Shown here piece after piece: positions 1 through 8,530 of a stretch of DNA of 64,000 bases (within the stretch, counting starts at the first letter, position 1; each line of letters begins with the position of its first letter). A program made the position numbers and the translations under genes. Location: the NCBI RefSeq assembly GCF_001905095.1, contig NZ_LWLS01000127.1, positions 186,001-250,000 on the forward strand, read 5' to 3'. This DNA comes from Micromonospora sp. CB01531. Its GTDB lineage: Bacteria; Actinomycetota; Actinomycetes; Mycobacteriales; Micromonosporaceae. The notes beneath the pieces are model-generated. The model had not been told where the DNA came from and ran no database searches. It was given only the letters and a program-made list of their open reading frames with translations.

Positions 1-327
1 GTTGCCGAGGACCGCACACCATAGGATTCCGGCAACCGACGCCCCTGCTCCCGCCGCAGCGTTCAGGCGCATCGCCGTTCGTAGCAGCACCCTGGCGTCG
101 CCAGCGATCGCCGTGGTGGCGGCCACGTCAAGTCGCAGGGCGCTGACACCGCCGATCAGCGCGGCCACTGCGGCGAGCGTGGCGTATCGCCCGAACACGG
201 ACGGCGGATAGAGCCGCGCTACGAGCATCATCGCGACGAGATTCAGCAGCTGGGCCATCGCCAGGATCAGCGCAACTCTGACCCGGTCCGCGCTGATCCC
301 GAGCGACCTTCGGCGTAGCCCTATCAC
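1..327 (-). CDS. Wzx-like polysaccharide flippase, N-terminal part (cut by window edge)
   Basis: The first 109 codons of a polytopic membrane protein that continues past the left edge. It begins with GTG at 327-325, and this start overlaps the stop of the polymerase gene upstream by four bases (GTGA), so the two are probably translationally coupled. Residues about 13-35 form a hydrophobic helix (AMAQLLNLVAMMLVARLYPP), followed by VFGRYATLAAVAALIGG, which begins a second helix. A short helix, then FGxYA-like residues and a second helix, is the usual beginning of Wzx/MATE-type flippases that move lipid-linked repeat units across the membrane. The neighbouring Wzy-like gene supports this. Most of the protein lies outside the window, so the family call rests on the N-terminus and context. 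Confidence 0.7.
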   Translation of the reverse strand, partial: MIGLRRRSLGISADRVRVALILAMAQLLNLVAMMLVARLYPPSVFGRYATLAAVAALIGGVSALRLDVAATTAIAGDARVLLRTAMRLNAAAGAGASVAGILWCAVLGN

Positions 328-1727
328 GGAATTGGCAGCCTGCTACGGACCCCGATCGGCGGCCGGCTGGGATGCTCCAGCCCGGAGCGGCCGATGCTCT
401 CTCGGCCGTGCCGTCCCCACCGCCCACGGGCGGCGAGGATGACCGCTGCCAACACCCACACCATCAGGTTCCCGTTGAGGTCGGAGCTGGACATCGAATT
501 GATGACGGCAAAGACCAGCACAGGAACGACCGCGAAGGTGGAGGGGTCGACGCCACGCGATCGGAGGACGTGGACGACGGACACCGCCAACAGCAACAGA
601 CCACCGAGCGCAACTACTCCGCCTTCCGAAGCCACCTCGAGCGCCAGGTTGTGCGGATAGATGATGTCCTCGCGACCCGGTACCACCATCAGCAGTCCGG
701 GAGGCACCACCGAACCGAAGTCTCCCCAGCCAACCCCCAACGGGTGCCGGAGCACCGCGTCCAGCGCGATGCGCCCCAGCTCGAGCCGGGCTTCCGATGA
801 ATCGTCCATCGGGCCCCCGCGGAGAACATCGAATCGGGAGGCGACGCTCAGCGGCAACATCGACGAACTGATGAGGTAGACGAGCAGACCACCGAGCGCT
901 GCGACGGGCAGCAACGATCGCCAACGAGAGCCACGGTTGAGGCAAGCAACCACGGCGATGCCGGCGCCGGCCAACGCGACAACCGGTCCCCGTGCACCTG
1001 TCATGATCAGCGGCACGGTGAGTATCGCGGCCGCGACCAACGCCACCAACCTCCAGCGACGAACGATCAACCCGAGACAGAGCAGACTCACCGCGCCGAG
1101 GCCGATGATTCGTGCGGTGGTGATCGCGACGCTTCCCGTCAGTACGACCGCGTCTCTAACCTGGTACGCGGGATTGGGGCGGGCTACAGCCACGACTGCG
1201 ACCAACACGCCCAGCGCGGCAGCGGCCCAGAGGAGGGCGACCCGCCGCGCCGGTCGATCGATGACGACAAGCGCGCCGAATACGAGGGCGGCGGTCACCG
1301 TCAACATTTGGATGACCTTGTATGACGAGTACGGGCCGAAGGAGGTCAGCGCCATCGCGGGCATGAACGAAGCCAGCAGCAGGACGAACGGACCCAGCCC
1401 GGGCGGGGCGCGGAACCTTCTTCGCGCCCATCCGGCGATCACCAGAAGCAGCACGAGCCCAAGATCCAGGTACAGGAACAGATGATTGCCCGGCGAGGTG
1501 TTCCCGATGGGCGCTCCGTCGATAGAGGTCGACTCCCGCATGCCGTCGAAGGCGATCGCCGCGGGCAGACCCACGAAGGGCAAAACCACGACGACATCAC
1601 GCAGTGTGACTCGACGTCCATCCAGGCGGACACCACTCTTTTCCTTGCGGGTGGAGTCGATCAAGATCTCGTCGTCACGGACCGACGGCACTCGCAAGGC
1701 GGCACCGAACCTCGAATCCAACGTCAC
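324..1727 (-). CDS. O-antigen ligase/polymerase (Wzy)-like membrane protein
   Basis: A 467-residue polytopic membrane protein. After a 40-residue cytoplasmic N-terminus there are about ten to twelve hydrophobic segments. A large loop near residues 320-385 holds HPLGVGWGDFGS and YPHNLALEVASEGG, the layout (His-Pro-x-GxGxG, then PHN...E...GG) typical of the Wzy_C domain of O-antigen ligases and polymerases. Members of this family polymerise or transfer lipid-linked oligosaccharide repeats on the outer face of the membrane. It is followed by a flippase gene with a 4-bp overlap, which fits a Wzx/Wzy pair. About 215 bp separate it from the epimerase gene upstream. Polymerase and ligase cannot be told apart from sequence alone. 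Confidence 0.8.
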   Translation of the reverse strand: MTLDSRFGAALRVPSVRDDEILIDSTRKEKSGVRLDGRRVTLRDVVVVLPFVGLPAAIAFDGMRESTSIDGAPIGNTSPGNHLFLYLDLGLVLLLVIAGWARRRFRAPPGLGPFVLLLASFMPAMALTSFGPYSSYKVIQMLTVTAALVFGALVVIDRPARRVALLWAAAALGVLVAVVAVARPNPAYQVRDAVVLTGSVAITTARIIGLGAVSLLCLGLIVRRWRLVALVAAAILTVPLIMTGARGPVVALAGAGIAVVACLNRGSRWRSLLPVAALGGLLVYLISSSMLPLSVASRFDVLRGGPMDDSSEARLELGRIALDAVLRHPLGVGWGDFGSVVPPGLLMVVPGREDIIYPHNLALEVASEGGVVALGGLLLLAVSVVHVLRSRGVDPSTFAVVPVLVFAVINSMSSSDLNGNLMVWVLAAVILAARGRWGRHGRESIGRSGLEHPSRPPIGVRSRLPIP

Positions 1728-1757
1728 GCGTGCGCCCCAACCGATGAAGCCGAATCT

Positions 1758-1771
1758 GGCAGACGTCTGCC
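1758..1771. promoter_or_regulatory. 14-bp perfect palindrome upstream of the polymerase gene
   Basis: GGCAGACGTCTGCC is a perfect palindrome lying 31-44 bp upstream of the Wzy-like start codon on the minus strand. It could be an operator for a dimeric regulator. No regulator is identified, and chance palindromes of this length are possible in GC-rich DNA. Confidence 0.3.
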
Positions 1772-1800
1772 CTGGTCAGGCTGCATCGCTCCACGGTCCG

Positions 1801-1828
1801 GCAGCCTCGTCCGATAAACGAGGGCTGC
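1801..1828 (-). terminator. Hairpin downstream of the epimerase gene
   Basis: GCAGCCTCGT and ACGA(G)GGCTGC pair around a 7-nt loop with one bulged G, about 115 nt past the epimerase stop. There is no T-tract, so the terminator call is weak. Confidence 0.3.
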
Positions 1829-1944
1829 GCGGATTGGTCACGAGCATCATGCGGCCGCCCGCCGGATCGCGCGATGGCCGGGCCGGGCCGGGCGGCACAG
1901 CAGGGGGACGGCGGCATCCATCGTCAGGCGTCTACCGATACGGG

Positions 1945-2934
1945 TCAGCCGACGATCGGCTCGGCCCGGCGCTGGGGTCGTGCGGCCACCTGGGCCCGCA
2001 GCGGAACGTGCGTCTGGTGCCACGCGACTGTGGCAGCGAGCCCCTCGGCGAGCGGTACGGCTGCCGCCTGCGGAAACAACTGTCGCATGAGACGGTTGTC
2101 CGCCTCGGAGTGCAGGATGTCTCCCGTCCGGGCCGGCGCGTACCGCCGGGCGACCGGTCGACCGAGGATCAGTTCGAGCTCGGTCAGCACCGAGTGCAGG
2201 TCGGTCCGGGCGCCGAAGGCCAGGTTCACGGGTTGGGGCTGGTGCACGTGCCGGCGAACGGCGTCGAGGATGACCTCGCAGACCGTGTCCACGTAGGTGA
2301 AGTCCCGGCTCTGGTGGCCGTCACCGTGGATGACCACCGGCTCGTCATGCAGGGCGGCGTGCACGAACTGGGGGATGACCGCCGCGTACGCGTGGTCGTG
2401 GCGCTGGCCCGGGCCGTAGACGTTGAAGAGGCGGAAGGCGAGGGTGGGTAGGCCGTAGCAGGCCTGGTACGCGGAAGCGTACGCCTCGGTGGCGAGCTTG
2501 CCCGCGGCGTACGGGCTGAGCGGGCTGGTCCAGGTCAACTCGCTCTTCGGCAGCTCGGGATTGGCGCCGTAGACCGATGACGACGAGGCCAGCACGACGT
2601 GCCGGACCCCTTCCCGGCGGGCGGCCTCCAGGACGGAGAGCGTGCCGGTGGCGTTGATGCCGTGCGCGGCGATCGGCTCCCGGATCGAACCGGGCACGCT
2701 GGACATCGCGGCCAGGTGAACGACCACGTCGCGGCCCGCCATGGCACGGGACAGCCGGGCCTCGTCCAGGATGGAGCCTTCGCGCAGCTCCACGTCGAGC
2801 CCGGCCAGGTTCGACCTGCTGCCCGTGGAGAGGTCGTCGAGCACCCGGATGTCGGTGACGGCCGGGTCCGCCGAGGCGATCCGGACCAGGTTCGCGCCGA
2901 TGAACCCCGCTCCCCCGGTGATCAGCAATCGCAT
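1945..2934 (-). CDS. NAD-dependent epimerase/dehydratase, GalE/UDP-sugar 4-epimerase-like
   Basis: A 329-residue extended SDR enzyme. The N-terminal Rossmann signature is TGGAGFIGANL at residues about 7-17. Later come the NAD-binding HLAAMSSVP stretch and the catalytic Tyr/Lys pair in SPYAAGKLATE, with Ser residues in SSSSVYG just before. Family members interconvert C4 configuration of UDP-sugars (Glc/Gal, GlcNAc/GalNAc or uronic acids); which one cannot be read here. A longer in-frame start exists at 3054, but ATG at 2934 sits 6 nt after GGGGAAGG and begins directly at the Rossmann strand (MRLLITGG), so it is preferred. It probably supplies a sugar to the Wzx/Wzy polysaccharide genes downstream. 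Confidence 0.85.
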   Translation of the reverse strand: MRLLITGGAGFIGANLVRIASADPAVTDIRVLDDLSTGSRSNLAGLDVELREGSILDEARLSRAMAGRDVVVHLAAMSSVPGSIREPIAAHGINATGTLSVLEAARREGVRHVVLASSSSVYGANPELPKSELTWTSPLSPYAAGKLATEAYASAYQACYGLPTLAFRLFNVYGPGQRHDHAYAAVIPQFVHAALHDEPVVIHGDGHQSRDFTYVDTVCEVILDAVRRHVHQPQPVNLAFGARTDLHSVLTELELILGRPVARRYAPARTGDILHSEADNRLMRQLFPQAAAVPLAEGLAATVAWHQTHVPLRAQVAARPQRRAEPIVG

Positions 2935-3255
2935 CCCGAACCTTCCCCTTCCGCGCATCCCCCTGTCGTCCGCGGCAGCGGGGCGGGCGCCCGTGAGGAC
3001 AGCGGACCGTACGGTGCACCAGCCATCTGGAGGTCGGCGTGGATGCCGCAGCATGCCATCGGTGTACCGCCCTCCTGCCGACGAACCCTGATGTCAGCTT
3101 AGAGGGCAATCCTTCGGTTTTATCCGATTCTTCCCGGCCACGTCGGCGCGGCCCCGGCCGGGCGGCCACATGATCGCCCAGCACTCGGCACCCCCGCCCG
3201 CGTCGTCGTGCCCGGTTTACCCGCCTTGTCCCCGGTCCTGTGGTGAGCTGTACCG
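2935..3255. other. Intergenic region between divergent epimerase and NAD kinase genes
   Basis: A 321-bp spacer that must hold both divergent promoters. I see no convincing -35/-10 pair, RNA gene or start with a ribosome binding site. A relatively A/T-rich patch lies around 3100-3135. The in-frame upstream extension of the epimerase is rich in Arg and Pro and is not credible as coding. Confidence 0.5.
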
Positions 3256-4185
3256 GTGGCGGGGTATGTGTTCGGGCTGGTGCTGCATCCCACCCGGGAC
3301 GTCTCCGAGGTGGTCGGGATCATCGACCGGTGGGCGGTCCGGCACGGCAAGACGCTGGCCGTCCGCGCCGAGGACCGGCACCGGGTCCCGTCGTCGGTGC
3401 AGCCGGTCCCGGGGCCGGAGCTGGCCGCCCGCTCGGACGCCTTGATCAGCATCGGCGGGGACGGCACCATGCTGGGCGCGCTGCGCGCGGCGGTGCACGA
3501 CCCGAAGCCGGTGCTCGGGGTGCACCTGGGCCGGGTCGGCTTCCTGGTCGAGGTGGAGCCGCCGGACCTGCCGCGGGCGCTGGACCGCCTGGTGGCGCAC
3601 GACTTCACCATCGAGTCGCACGCCTGCCTGGCCTGCGACGTCTGCGGGGACGACGTGGTGGCGTTCAACGACGTCGCCCTGGTCCGCCAGCCGGGCCTGG
3701 GCTTCGTCACCGCCAGCCTCGCCGTCGACGGCCAGGAGTACGGCTACTACCGCTGCGACGCCCTGGTGGTGAGCACGCCGACCGGCTCGACCGCGTACAG
3801 CTACGCCGCCGGCGGACCGCTGGTGTCGCCCGCCACCCAGGCGGTGGTGGTGACGCCCTCCGCGCCCATGTCGGGCATCTCCCGATCGGTGGTGTTCTCC
3901 CCCGAGGAGAGGATCCGGCTCGACCTCCGGCCCAGTTCGGCGCCGGTGGCTGTCGAGGTCGACGGCCTCGTGATCCGCGACGCCGCCACGGAGGGCGCGG
4001 TGGAGGCCCGGTACGTCCGCGACGCCGGCCTGGTCGTCCGGCTCGATCCCCGCCGCTACCAGGAGCGCAGCCAGCTCAAGCTCAGCCTGCTCGACCTGCC
4101 GCTGCTGCCCGACCAGCTCCGGGAGCTGCTGCCCGAGGAGCTGCGCGAGCAGCTCAACCGGCGCGAGCTGGCCCCACCCCGCTGA
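3256..4185 (+). CDS. NAD kinase (polyphosphate/ATP-NAD kinase family)
   Basis: A 309-residue protein that phosphorylates NAD+ to NADP+ in the cytoplasm. Seen in sequence: the GGDGT nucleotide motif at residues 67-71 followed by MLGALR, HLGRVGFL at 90-97, and the conserved C-terminal lobe TPTGSTAYSYAAGGPLVSP. The family's NE motif (usually LNE) appears here as FND at 137-139, an Asp-for-Glu change that may mark a paralogue. The C-terminal ~40 residues are a charged, Leu-rich helical tail. GTG at 3256 is the start that gives the usual family N-terminus. Actinobacteria often carry more than one NAD kinase, so this need not be the housekeeping copy. It is flanked by divergent and convergent neighbours and seems monocistronic. 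Confidence 0.88.
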   Translation: MAGYVFGLVLHPTRDVSEVVGIIDRWAVRHGKTLAVRAEDRHRVPSSVQPVPGPELAARSDALISIGGDGTMLGALRAAVHDPKPVLGVHLGRVGFLVEVEPPDLPRALDRLVAHDFTIESHACLACDVCGDDVVAFNDVALVRQPGLGFVTASLAVDGQEYGYYRCDALVVSTPTGSTAYSYAAGGPLVSPATQAVVVTPSAPMSGISRSVVFSPEERIRLDLRPSSAPVAVEVDGLVIRDAATEGAVEARYVRDAGLVVRLDPRRYQERSQLKLSLLDLPLLPDQLRELLPEELREQLNRRELAPPR

Positions 4186-4254
4186 CCAGGGACGGGCCGC
4201 CGAACCGGAGCCCGCCGCCGGCCCGGAGGGGGTCGCGTCGCCGCCGGACGGGAG

Positions 4255-4270
4255 CCCGCCGCCGGGCGGG
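4255..4270. terminator. Short GC hairpin between convergent NAD kinase and pgm genes
   Basis: CCCGCC-GCCG-GGCGGG forms a perfect 6-bp stem with a 4-nt loop, 70 bp past the NAD kinase stop and 43 bp from the pgm stop. No T-tract follows, so efficiency is uncertain. Confidence 0.35.
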
Positions 4271-4312
4271 AGCAGCCCGCTCGGCCAGCCGCGACGAGCG
4301 CCGGGACGGGCG

Positions 4313-5956
4313 TCAGCCCTTCGACAGCACCGCGTCGACCAGGGCCTTGGCCTCCTCCTGGATCCGGGCCAGGTGCTCCGGGCCCTGGAACGACTCGGCG
4401 TAGATCTTGTAGACGTCCTCGGTCCCGGACGGCCGGGCGGCGAACCAGCCCGACTCGGTGGTCACCTTCAGCCCCCCGATCGGGGCGCCGTTGCCGGGGG
4501 CGGTGGTGAGGATGGCCGTGATCGGCTCGCCGGCCAGCTCGGTCGCGGTCACCTGCTCCGGGGAGAGCTTGCCGAGGACGGCCTTCTCCTCGCGGCTGGC
4601 CGGGGCGTCGATGCGGGCGTACGCGGGCGCGCCGAAGCGCTCGGCCAGCTCGGCCCAGTGCTGGCTGGGGCTGCGCCCGGTGGTGGCGATGATCTCCGCG
4701 GCGAGCAGGCAGAGCAGGATGCCGTCCTTGTCGGTGGTCCAGGTGCTGCCGTCCCGGCGCAGGAAGGACGCGCCGGCGCTCTCCTCGCCGCCGAACCCGA
4801 CCGCCCCGTCGAGCAGGCCGGGCACGAACCACTTGAAGCCGACCGGCACCTCCAGCAGCGGGCGCCCCAGGTCGGCGGCGACCCGGTCGATCATGGAGGA
4901 GGAGACCAGGGTCTTGCCGACCGCCGCCGCGGGCCCCCACTGGTCCCTGGTCCGGAACAGGTGGCCGATCGCCACCGCCAGGTAGTGGTTGGGGTTCATC
5001 AGGCCACCGTCCGGGGTGACGATGCCGTGCCGGTCGGCGTCGGCGTCGTTGCCGGTGGAGACCTGAAACCGGTCGCGGGCGGCGATCAGCGAGGCCATGG
5101 CGTTCGGCGAGGAGCAGTCCATCCGGATCTTGCCGTCGCCGTCGAGGGTCATGAACCGCCAGGTCGGGTCGACGGTCGGGTTGATGACCGTCAGGTCGAG
5201 CCGGTGCCGCTCGGCGATCTCGCCCCAGTACGCCACGCTCGCCCCGCCCATCGGGTCGGCGCCGATGCAGACCCCGGCGTCGCGGATCGCGGCGATGTCC
5301 AGCACGGCCGGCAGGTCGTCGACGTACCGGGCCAGGAAGTCGTACTCCCCGGTGGTGTCGGCGGCCCGGGCCCGCGCGTACGGGAGGCGCTTCACCTCCT
5401 TGAGCCCGGCGGCGAGGATGGCGTTCGCGCGGTCCTGGATCCACTTGGTGACGTCGGTGTCGGCGGGCCCGCCGTGGGTGGGGTTGTACTTGAAGCCACC
5501 GTCGTCGGGTGGGTTGTGCGACGGGGTGATCACGATGCCGTCGGCGAGGCCGGCGCTGCGCCCGCGGTTGTGGGTGAGGATGGCGTGCGACAGCGCCGGG
5601 GTGGGCGTGTAGCCGTCGCGGCTGTCCAGCAGCACGGTGACCTCGTTGGCGGCGAGCACCTCCAGCGCGTCGACCGCCGCCGGGGCGGAGAGCGCGTGGG
5701 TGTCCCGGGCGAGGAACAACGGGCCGTCCAGGCCCCGCTCCCGCCGGTAGTCGCAGAGCGCCTGGGTGACGGCGAGGATGTGGTCGGAGTTGAAAGCGTT
5801 CTTCAGGCTGGACCCGCGATGGCCGGAGGTGCCGAAGGAGACCTGCTGCGCCGGGTCCGCCGGATCGGGGTGCGCGGCGTAGTAGGCGGTGACCAGCCGG
5901 GGTACGTCGACCAGGTCGGCGGGCTCGGCGGGCTGGCCGGCGCGGGGGTGGGCCAC
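4313..5956 (-). CDS. pgm: Phosphoglucomutase (alpha-D-glucose-1,6-bisphosphate dependent)
   Basis: A 547-residue enzyme that interconverts glucose-6-phosphate and glucose-1-phosphate, the precursor for the next gene, glgC. Motifs: FGTSGHRG at 41-48; the phosphoserine loop TPSHNP at 144-149 (Ser146); the metal-binding DADADRHG at 304-311; GGEESAG at 389-395; and the phosphate-binding RPSGTEDVYKIY near the C-terminus. GTG at 5956 follows AAGGAGGAC, an excellent ribosome binding site. The frame stays open upstream through the antisense frame of glgC, which is a high-GC artefact. The gene lies 29 bp downstream of glgC on the same strand, so the two probably form an operon that channels glucose-6-phosphate to ADP-glucose. 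Confidence 0.95.
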   Translation of the reverse strand: MAHPRAGQPAEPADLVDVPRLVTAYYAAHPDPADPAQQVSFGTSGHRGSSLKNAFNSDHILAVTQALCDYRRERGLDGPLFLARDTHALSAPAAVDALEVLAANEVTVLLDSRDGYTPTPALSHAILTHNRGRSAGLADGIVITPSHNPPDDGGFKYNPTHGGPADTDVTKWIQDRANAILAAGLKEVKRLPYARARAADTTGEYDFLARYVDDLPAVLDIAAIRDAGVCIGADPMGGASVAYWGEIAERHRLDLTVINPTVDPTWRFMTLDGDGKIRMDCSSPNAMASLIAARDRFQVSTGNDADADRHGIVTPDGGLMNPNHYLAVAIGHLFRTRDQWGPAAAVGKTLVSSSMIDRVAADLGRPLLEVPVGFKWFVPGLLDGAVGFGGEESAGASFLRRDGSTWTTDKDGILLCLLAAEIIATTGRSPSQHWAELAERFGAPAYARIDAPASREEKAVLGKLSPEQVTATELAGEPITAILTTAPGNGAPIGGLKVTTESGWFAARPSGTEDVYKIYAESFQGPEHLARIQEEAKALVDAVLSKG

Positions 5957-5985
5957 TGCGGGGTCCTCCTTGCGAGTTCGGGCGG

Positions 5986-7218
5986 TCAGGGCTCGACAGT
6001 CTGGCCCTTGCCGATGACCACGATGCCGCTGTCGGAGACGGTGTAACGCTGGCGGTCCTTCTCCAGGTCGACGCCGATCTCGGCGCCCTCCGGGACGTAG
6101 ACGTTCTTGTCCAGGATGGCCCTTCGGACCACCGCGTGTCGGCCGATCTCGACACCCTCCATGAGCACCGCGCCGTCCACGTGCGCCCAGGAGTGGACCT
6201 TCACCTTCGGCGAGACGATCGAGTTCTCCACCAGCGAGCCCGAGATCACCGACCCGGGCGAGATCAACGAGCCGACCGCCCGGCCGACCCGCTCCCCCCA
6301 GGCGTGGACGAACTTGGCCGGCGGGTAGGGCGGCTGGTTGCTGTAGATCGGCCAGTCGAAGTTGTAGAGGTTGAACACCGGGTGGACGTTGATCAGGTCC
6401 ATGTGGGCGTCGTAGAACGAGTCGAGCGTTCCCACGTCCCGCCAGTAGCCGCGGTCCCGGTCCGTGCTGCCGGGCACCTCGTTGTCCTTGAAGTCGTAGA
6501 CGTTGGCCTCGCCCCGCTCGACCAGCATCGGGATGATGCTGCCGCCCATGTCGTGCTTGCTGCTCTTGTCCTCGGCGTCGTGCTCGACGGCGTCGATCAG
6601 GGCCTTCGTGGTGAAGACGTAGTTGCCCATCGAGGCGTAGATCTGGTCCGGTGCGTCGGGCAGCCCCACCGCGTCGGTGGGCTTCTCGCGGAACGCCCGG
6701 ATCCGCCGGCCGTCCTCGCCGACCTCGATCACGCCGAACTGGTTCGCCGTCGACAGCGGCTGGCGGATGCCCGCCACGGTGACCGCGGCGCCCGAGGCGA
6801 TGTGGTCCTCCACCATCTGCCGCGGGTCCATCCGGTAGATGTGGTCCGCGCCGAAGACGATCACATAGTCCGGCTGCTCGTCGTAGATCAGGTTGAAGCT
6901 CTGGTAGATCGCGTCGGCCGAGCCGGCGAACCACCAGGGGCCGCGGCGCTGCTGCGCCGGCACCGGCGTGACGTAGTTGCCGAGCATGGTCGACATGCGC
7001 CACGTCGTGGTGATGTGCCGGTCCAGCGAGTGGGACTTGTACTGGGTCAACACGACGATCCGGAGGTAGCCGGCGTTCGCCAGGTTGGAGAGGACGAAGT
7101 CGACCATGCGGTACATCCCACCGAAGGGGACGGCGGGCTTCGCCCGGTCGGTGGTGAGGGGCATCAGGCGCTTGCCCTCCCCGCCGGCCAGGACGATCGC
7201 GAGCACCTTGGCAGCCAT
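5986..7218 (-). CDS. glgC: Glucose-1-phosphate adenylyltransferase (ADP-glucose pyrophosphorylase)
   Basis: A 410-residue enzyme that makes ADP-glucose from ATP and glucose-1-phosphate, the committed step of bacterial alpha-glucan synthesis. The nucleotidyltransferase signature LAGGEGKRLMPLT is at residues 10-22, followed by KPAVPFGGMYRMVDF. FGADHIYRMD marks the sugar-phosphate region, and the C-terminus has left-handed beta-helix repeats (SWAHVDGAVLMEGVEIG). It is divergent from glgA, as are GlgC and GlgM genes in mycobacteria (established knowledge). TAGCGT ends 6 nt before the ATG, so the transcript may be leaderless. Confidence 0.96.
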   Translation of the reverse strand: MAAKVLAIVLAGGEGKRLMPLTTDRAKPAVPFGGMYRMVDFVLSNLANAGYLRIVVLTQYKSHSLDRHITTTWRMSTMLGNYVTPVPAQQRRGPWWFAGSADAIYQSFNLIYDEQPDYVIVFGADHIYRMDPRQMVEDHIASGAAVTVAGIRQPLSTANQFGVIEVGEDGRRIRAFREKPTDAVGLPDAPDQIYASMGNYVFTTKALIDAVEHDAEDKSSKHDMGGSIIPMLVERGEANVYDFKDNEVPGSTDRDRGYWRDVGTLDSFYDAHMDLINVHPVFNLYNFDWPIYSNQPPYPPAKFVHAWGERVGRAVGSLISPGSVISGSLVENSIVSPKVKVHSWAHVDGAVLMEGVEIGRHAVVRRAILDKNVYVPEGAEIGVDLEKDRQRYTVSDSGIVVIGKGQTVEP

Positions 7219-7224
7219 GCTCAG

Positions 7225-7230
7225 ACGCTA
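7225..7230 (-). promoter_or_regulatory. -10-like box for leaderless glgC transcript
   Basis: On the minus strand TAGCGT lies six nucleotides before the glgC ATG with no Shine-Dalgarno between them. This spacing puts transcription start at or next to the start codon. No clear -35 was found. Confidence 0.5.
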
Positions 7231-7300
7231 TCGATCCTGCCCCGACTTCACCACTCGTACGGGCACAGTTCCGCGCCGGGTGCGCGGCGGGCTTCTGCAC

Positions 7301-7306
7301 TAGGGT
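7301..7306 (+). promoter_or_regulatory. -10-like box for leaderless glgA transcript
   Basis: TAGGGT lies seven nucleotides before the ATG at 7314, which fits a leaderless message. It supports that ATG over the in-frame GTG at 7305, which overlaps the box. The divergent glgC box is about 70 bp away. Confidence 0.5.
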
Positions 7307-7313
7307 GCCGGTC

Positions 7314-8522
7314 ATGACGGATTCCGCTCGGCTGCGCGTTGATCTGCTCACCCGGGAGTACCCGCCGGAGGTGTACGGCGGGGCCGGGGTGCACGTCGAG
7401 TACCTGGCGCGCGAGCTGCGCGGCCTCGCCGACGTGCGGGTGCACTGCTTCGGCGCGCCGCGCGACGAGCCCGGCGTCACCGCATACGCCGAGCCGGCCG
7501 AACTGGCCGGCGCGAACCCGGCGCTGCGGACCATGGGCGTCGACCTGGAGATGGCGGCCGGCTGCGCCGGCACCGACGTGGTGCACAGCCACACCTGGTA
7601 CGCCAACCTGGCCGGGCACACCGCGAAGCTGCTGTACGGGGTGCCGCACGTGGTCACCGCGCACAGCCTGGAGCCGCTGCGCCCGTGGAAGGCCGAACAG
7701 CTCGGTGGCGGGTACGCCCTCTCCTCCTGGTGCGAGCGCACGGCGGTGGAGGCCGCCGACGCGGTGATCGCGGTCAGCGAGGGGATGCGGCGGGACGTGC
7801 TGATGGCCTACCCCGCGGTGAACCCGGACCGGGTGCGGGTGGTCTACAACGGCATCGACACCGGGCAGTACACCCCGGACCACGGCACCGACGTGGTGGA
7901 CCGGCTCGGCATCGACCCGTCCCGCCCCAGCGTGGTCTACGTCGGGCGGATCACCCGGCAAAAGGGCCTGCCCTATCTGCTGCGGGCGGCCCGGGAGCTG
8001 CCCGCCGACACCCAGCTCGTGCTGCTCGCCGGCGCCCCCGACACCGCGGACATCGCGGCCGAGGTGGAGGAACTGGTCGCCGAGCTGAAGGCCACCCGCT
8101 CCGGGGTGGTCTGGGTGGCCGCGATGCTGCCCAAGCACGAGGTGATCCAGGTGCTCACCCACGCCACGATCTTCGCCTGCCCGTCCGTGTACGAGCCGAT
8201 GGGCATCGTCAACCTGGAGGCGATGGCCTGCGAGACGGCCGTGGTGGCGACCGCCACCGGCGGCATCCCCGAGGTGGTCATCGACGGCGAGACCGGGCTG
8301 CTGGTGCCGATCGACCAGGCCTCCGACGGCAGCGGCCGGCCGCTGGATCCGGAACGGTTCGTGGCCGACCTGGCGGCCCGGCTCAACGAACTGCTGGCCG
8401 ACCCGGCGCGCACCGCCGAGTTCGGCCGGGCCGGGCGGCGGAGGGCGGTGGAGCACTTCTCCTGGGACTCGATCGCGCGGCGGACGCTGGAGGTGTACCG
8501 GTCGGTGGGCGCCGCCGGCTGA
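7314..8522 (+). CDS. glgA: GT4 glycogen synthase / maltose-1-phosphate synthase (GlgA/GlgM type)
   Basis: A 402-residue GT4 transferase that uses ADP-glucose. Seen: LTREYPPEVYGGAGVHVEYL at the N-terminus (acceptor loop with Lys/Arg-Glu-Pro-Pro and GGAG), TAHSLEPLRPWK, the donor-domain YVGRITRQKG, and EPMGIVNLEAMAC (the E-x7-E signature). The length and the divergent pairing with glgC match the actinobacterial enzyme (Rv1212c/GlgM in mycobacteria), which was shown to make alpha-maltose-1-phosphate for GlgE. GlgE and GlgB lie 0.8 kb downstream, so a GlgM role is likely, though classic glycogen synthase activity cannot be excluded. It ends only 8 bp from the convergent toxin gene. Confidence 0.92.
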   Translation: MTDSARLRVDLLTREYPPEVYGGAGVHVEYLARELRGLADVRVHCFGAPRDEPGVTAYAEPAELAGANPALRTMGVDLEMAAGCAGTDVVHSHTWYANLAGHTAKLLYGVPHVVTAHSLEPLRPWKAEQLGGGYALSSWCERTAVEAADAVIAVSEGMRRDVLMAYPAVNPDRVRVVYNGIDTGQYTPDHGTDVVDRLGIDPSRPSVVYVGRITRQKGLPYLLRAARELPADTQLVLLAGAPDTADIAAEVEELVAELKATRSGVVWVAAMLPKHEVIQVLTHATIFACPSVYEPMGIVNLEAMACETAVVATATGGIPEVVIDGETGLLVPIDQASDGSGRPLDPERFVADLAARLNELLADPARTAEFGRAGRRRAVEHFSWDSIARRTLEVYRSVGAAG

Positions 8523-8530
8523 CACGCCGG

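Noticed and set aside
2935..3054. Extended N-terminus of the epimerase
   Set aside because: The extra 40 residues are Arg/Pro/Ala-rich. ATG at 2934 has a good ribosome site and starts at the Rossmann strand.
5957..7741. Apparent N-terminal fusion extending pgm through the glgC region
   Set aside because: The frame is open only because of high GC. GTG at 5956 has a near-perfect ribosome site, and the extension is the shadow of glgC and glgA.
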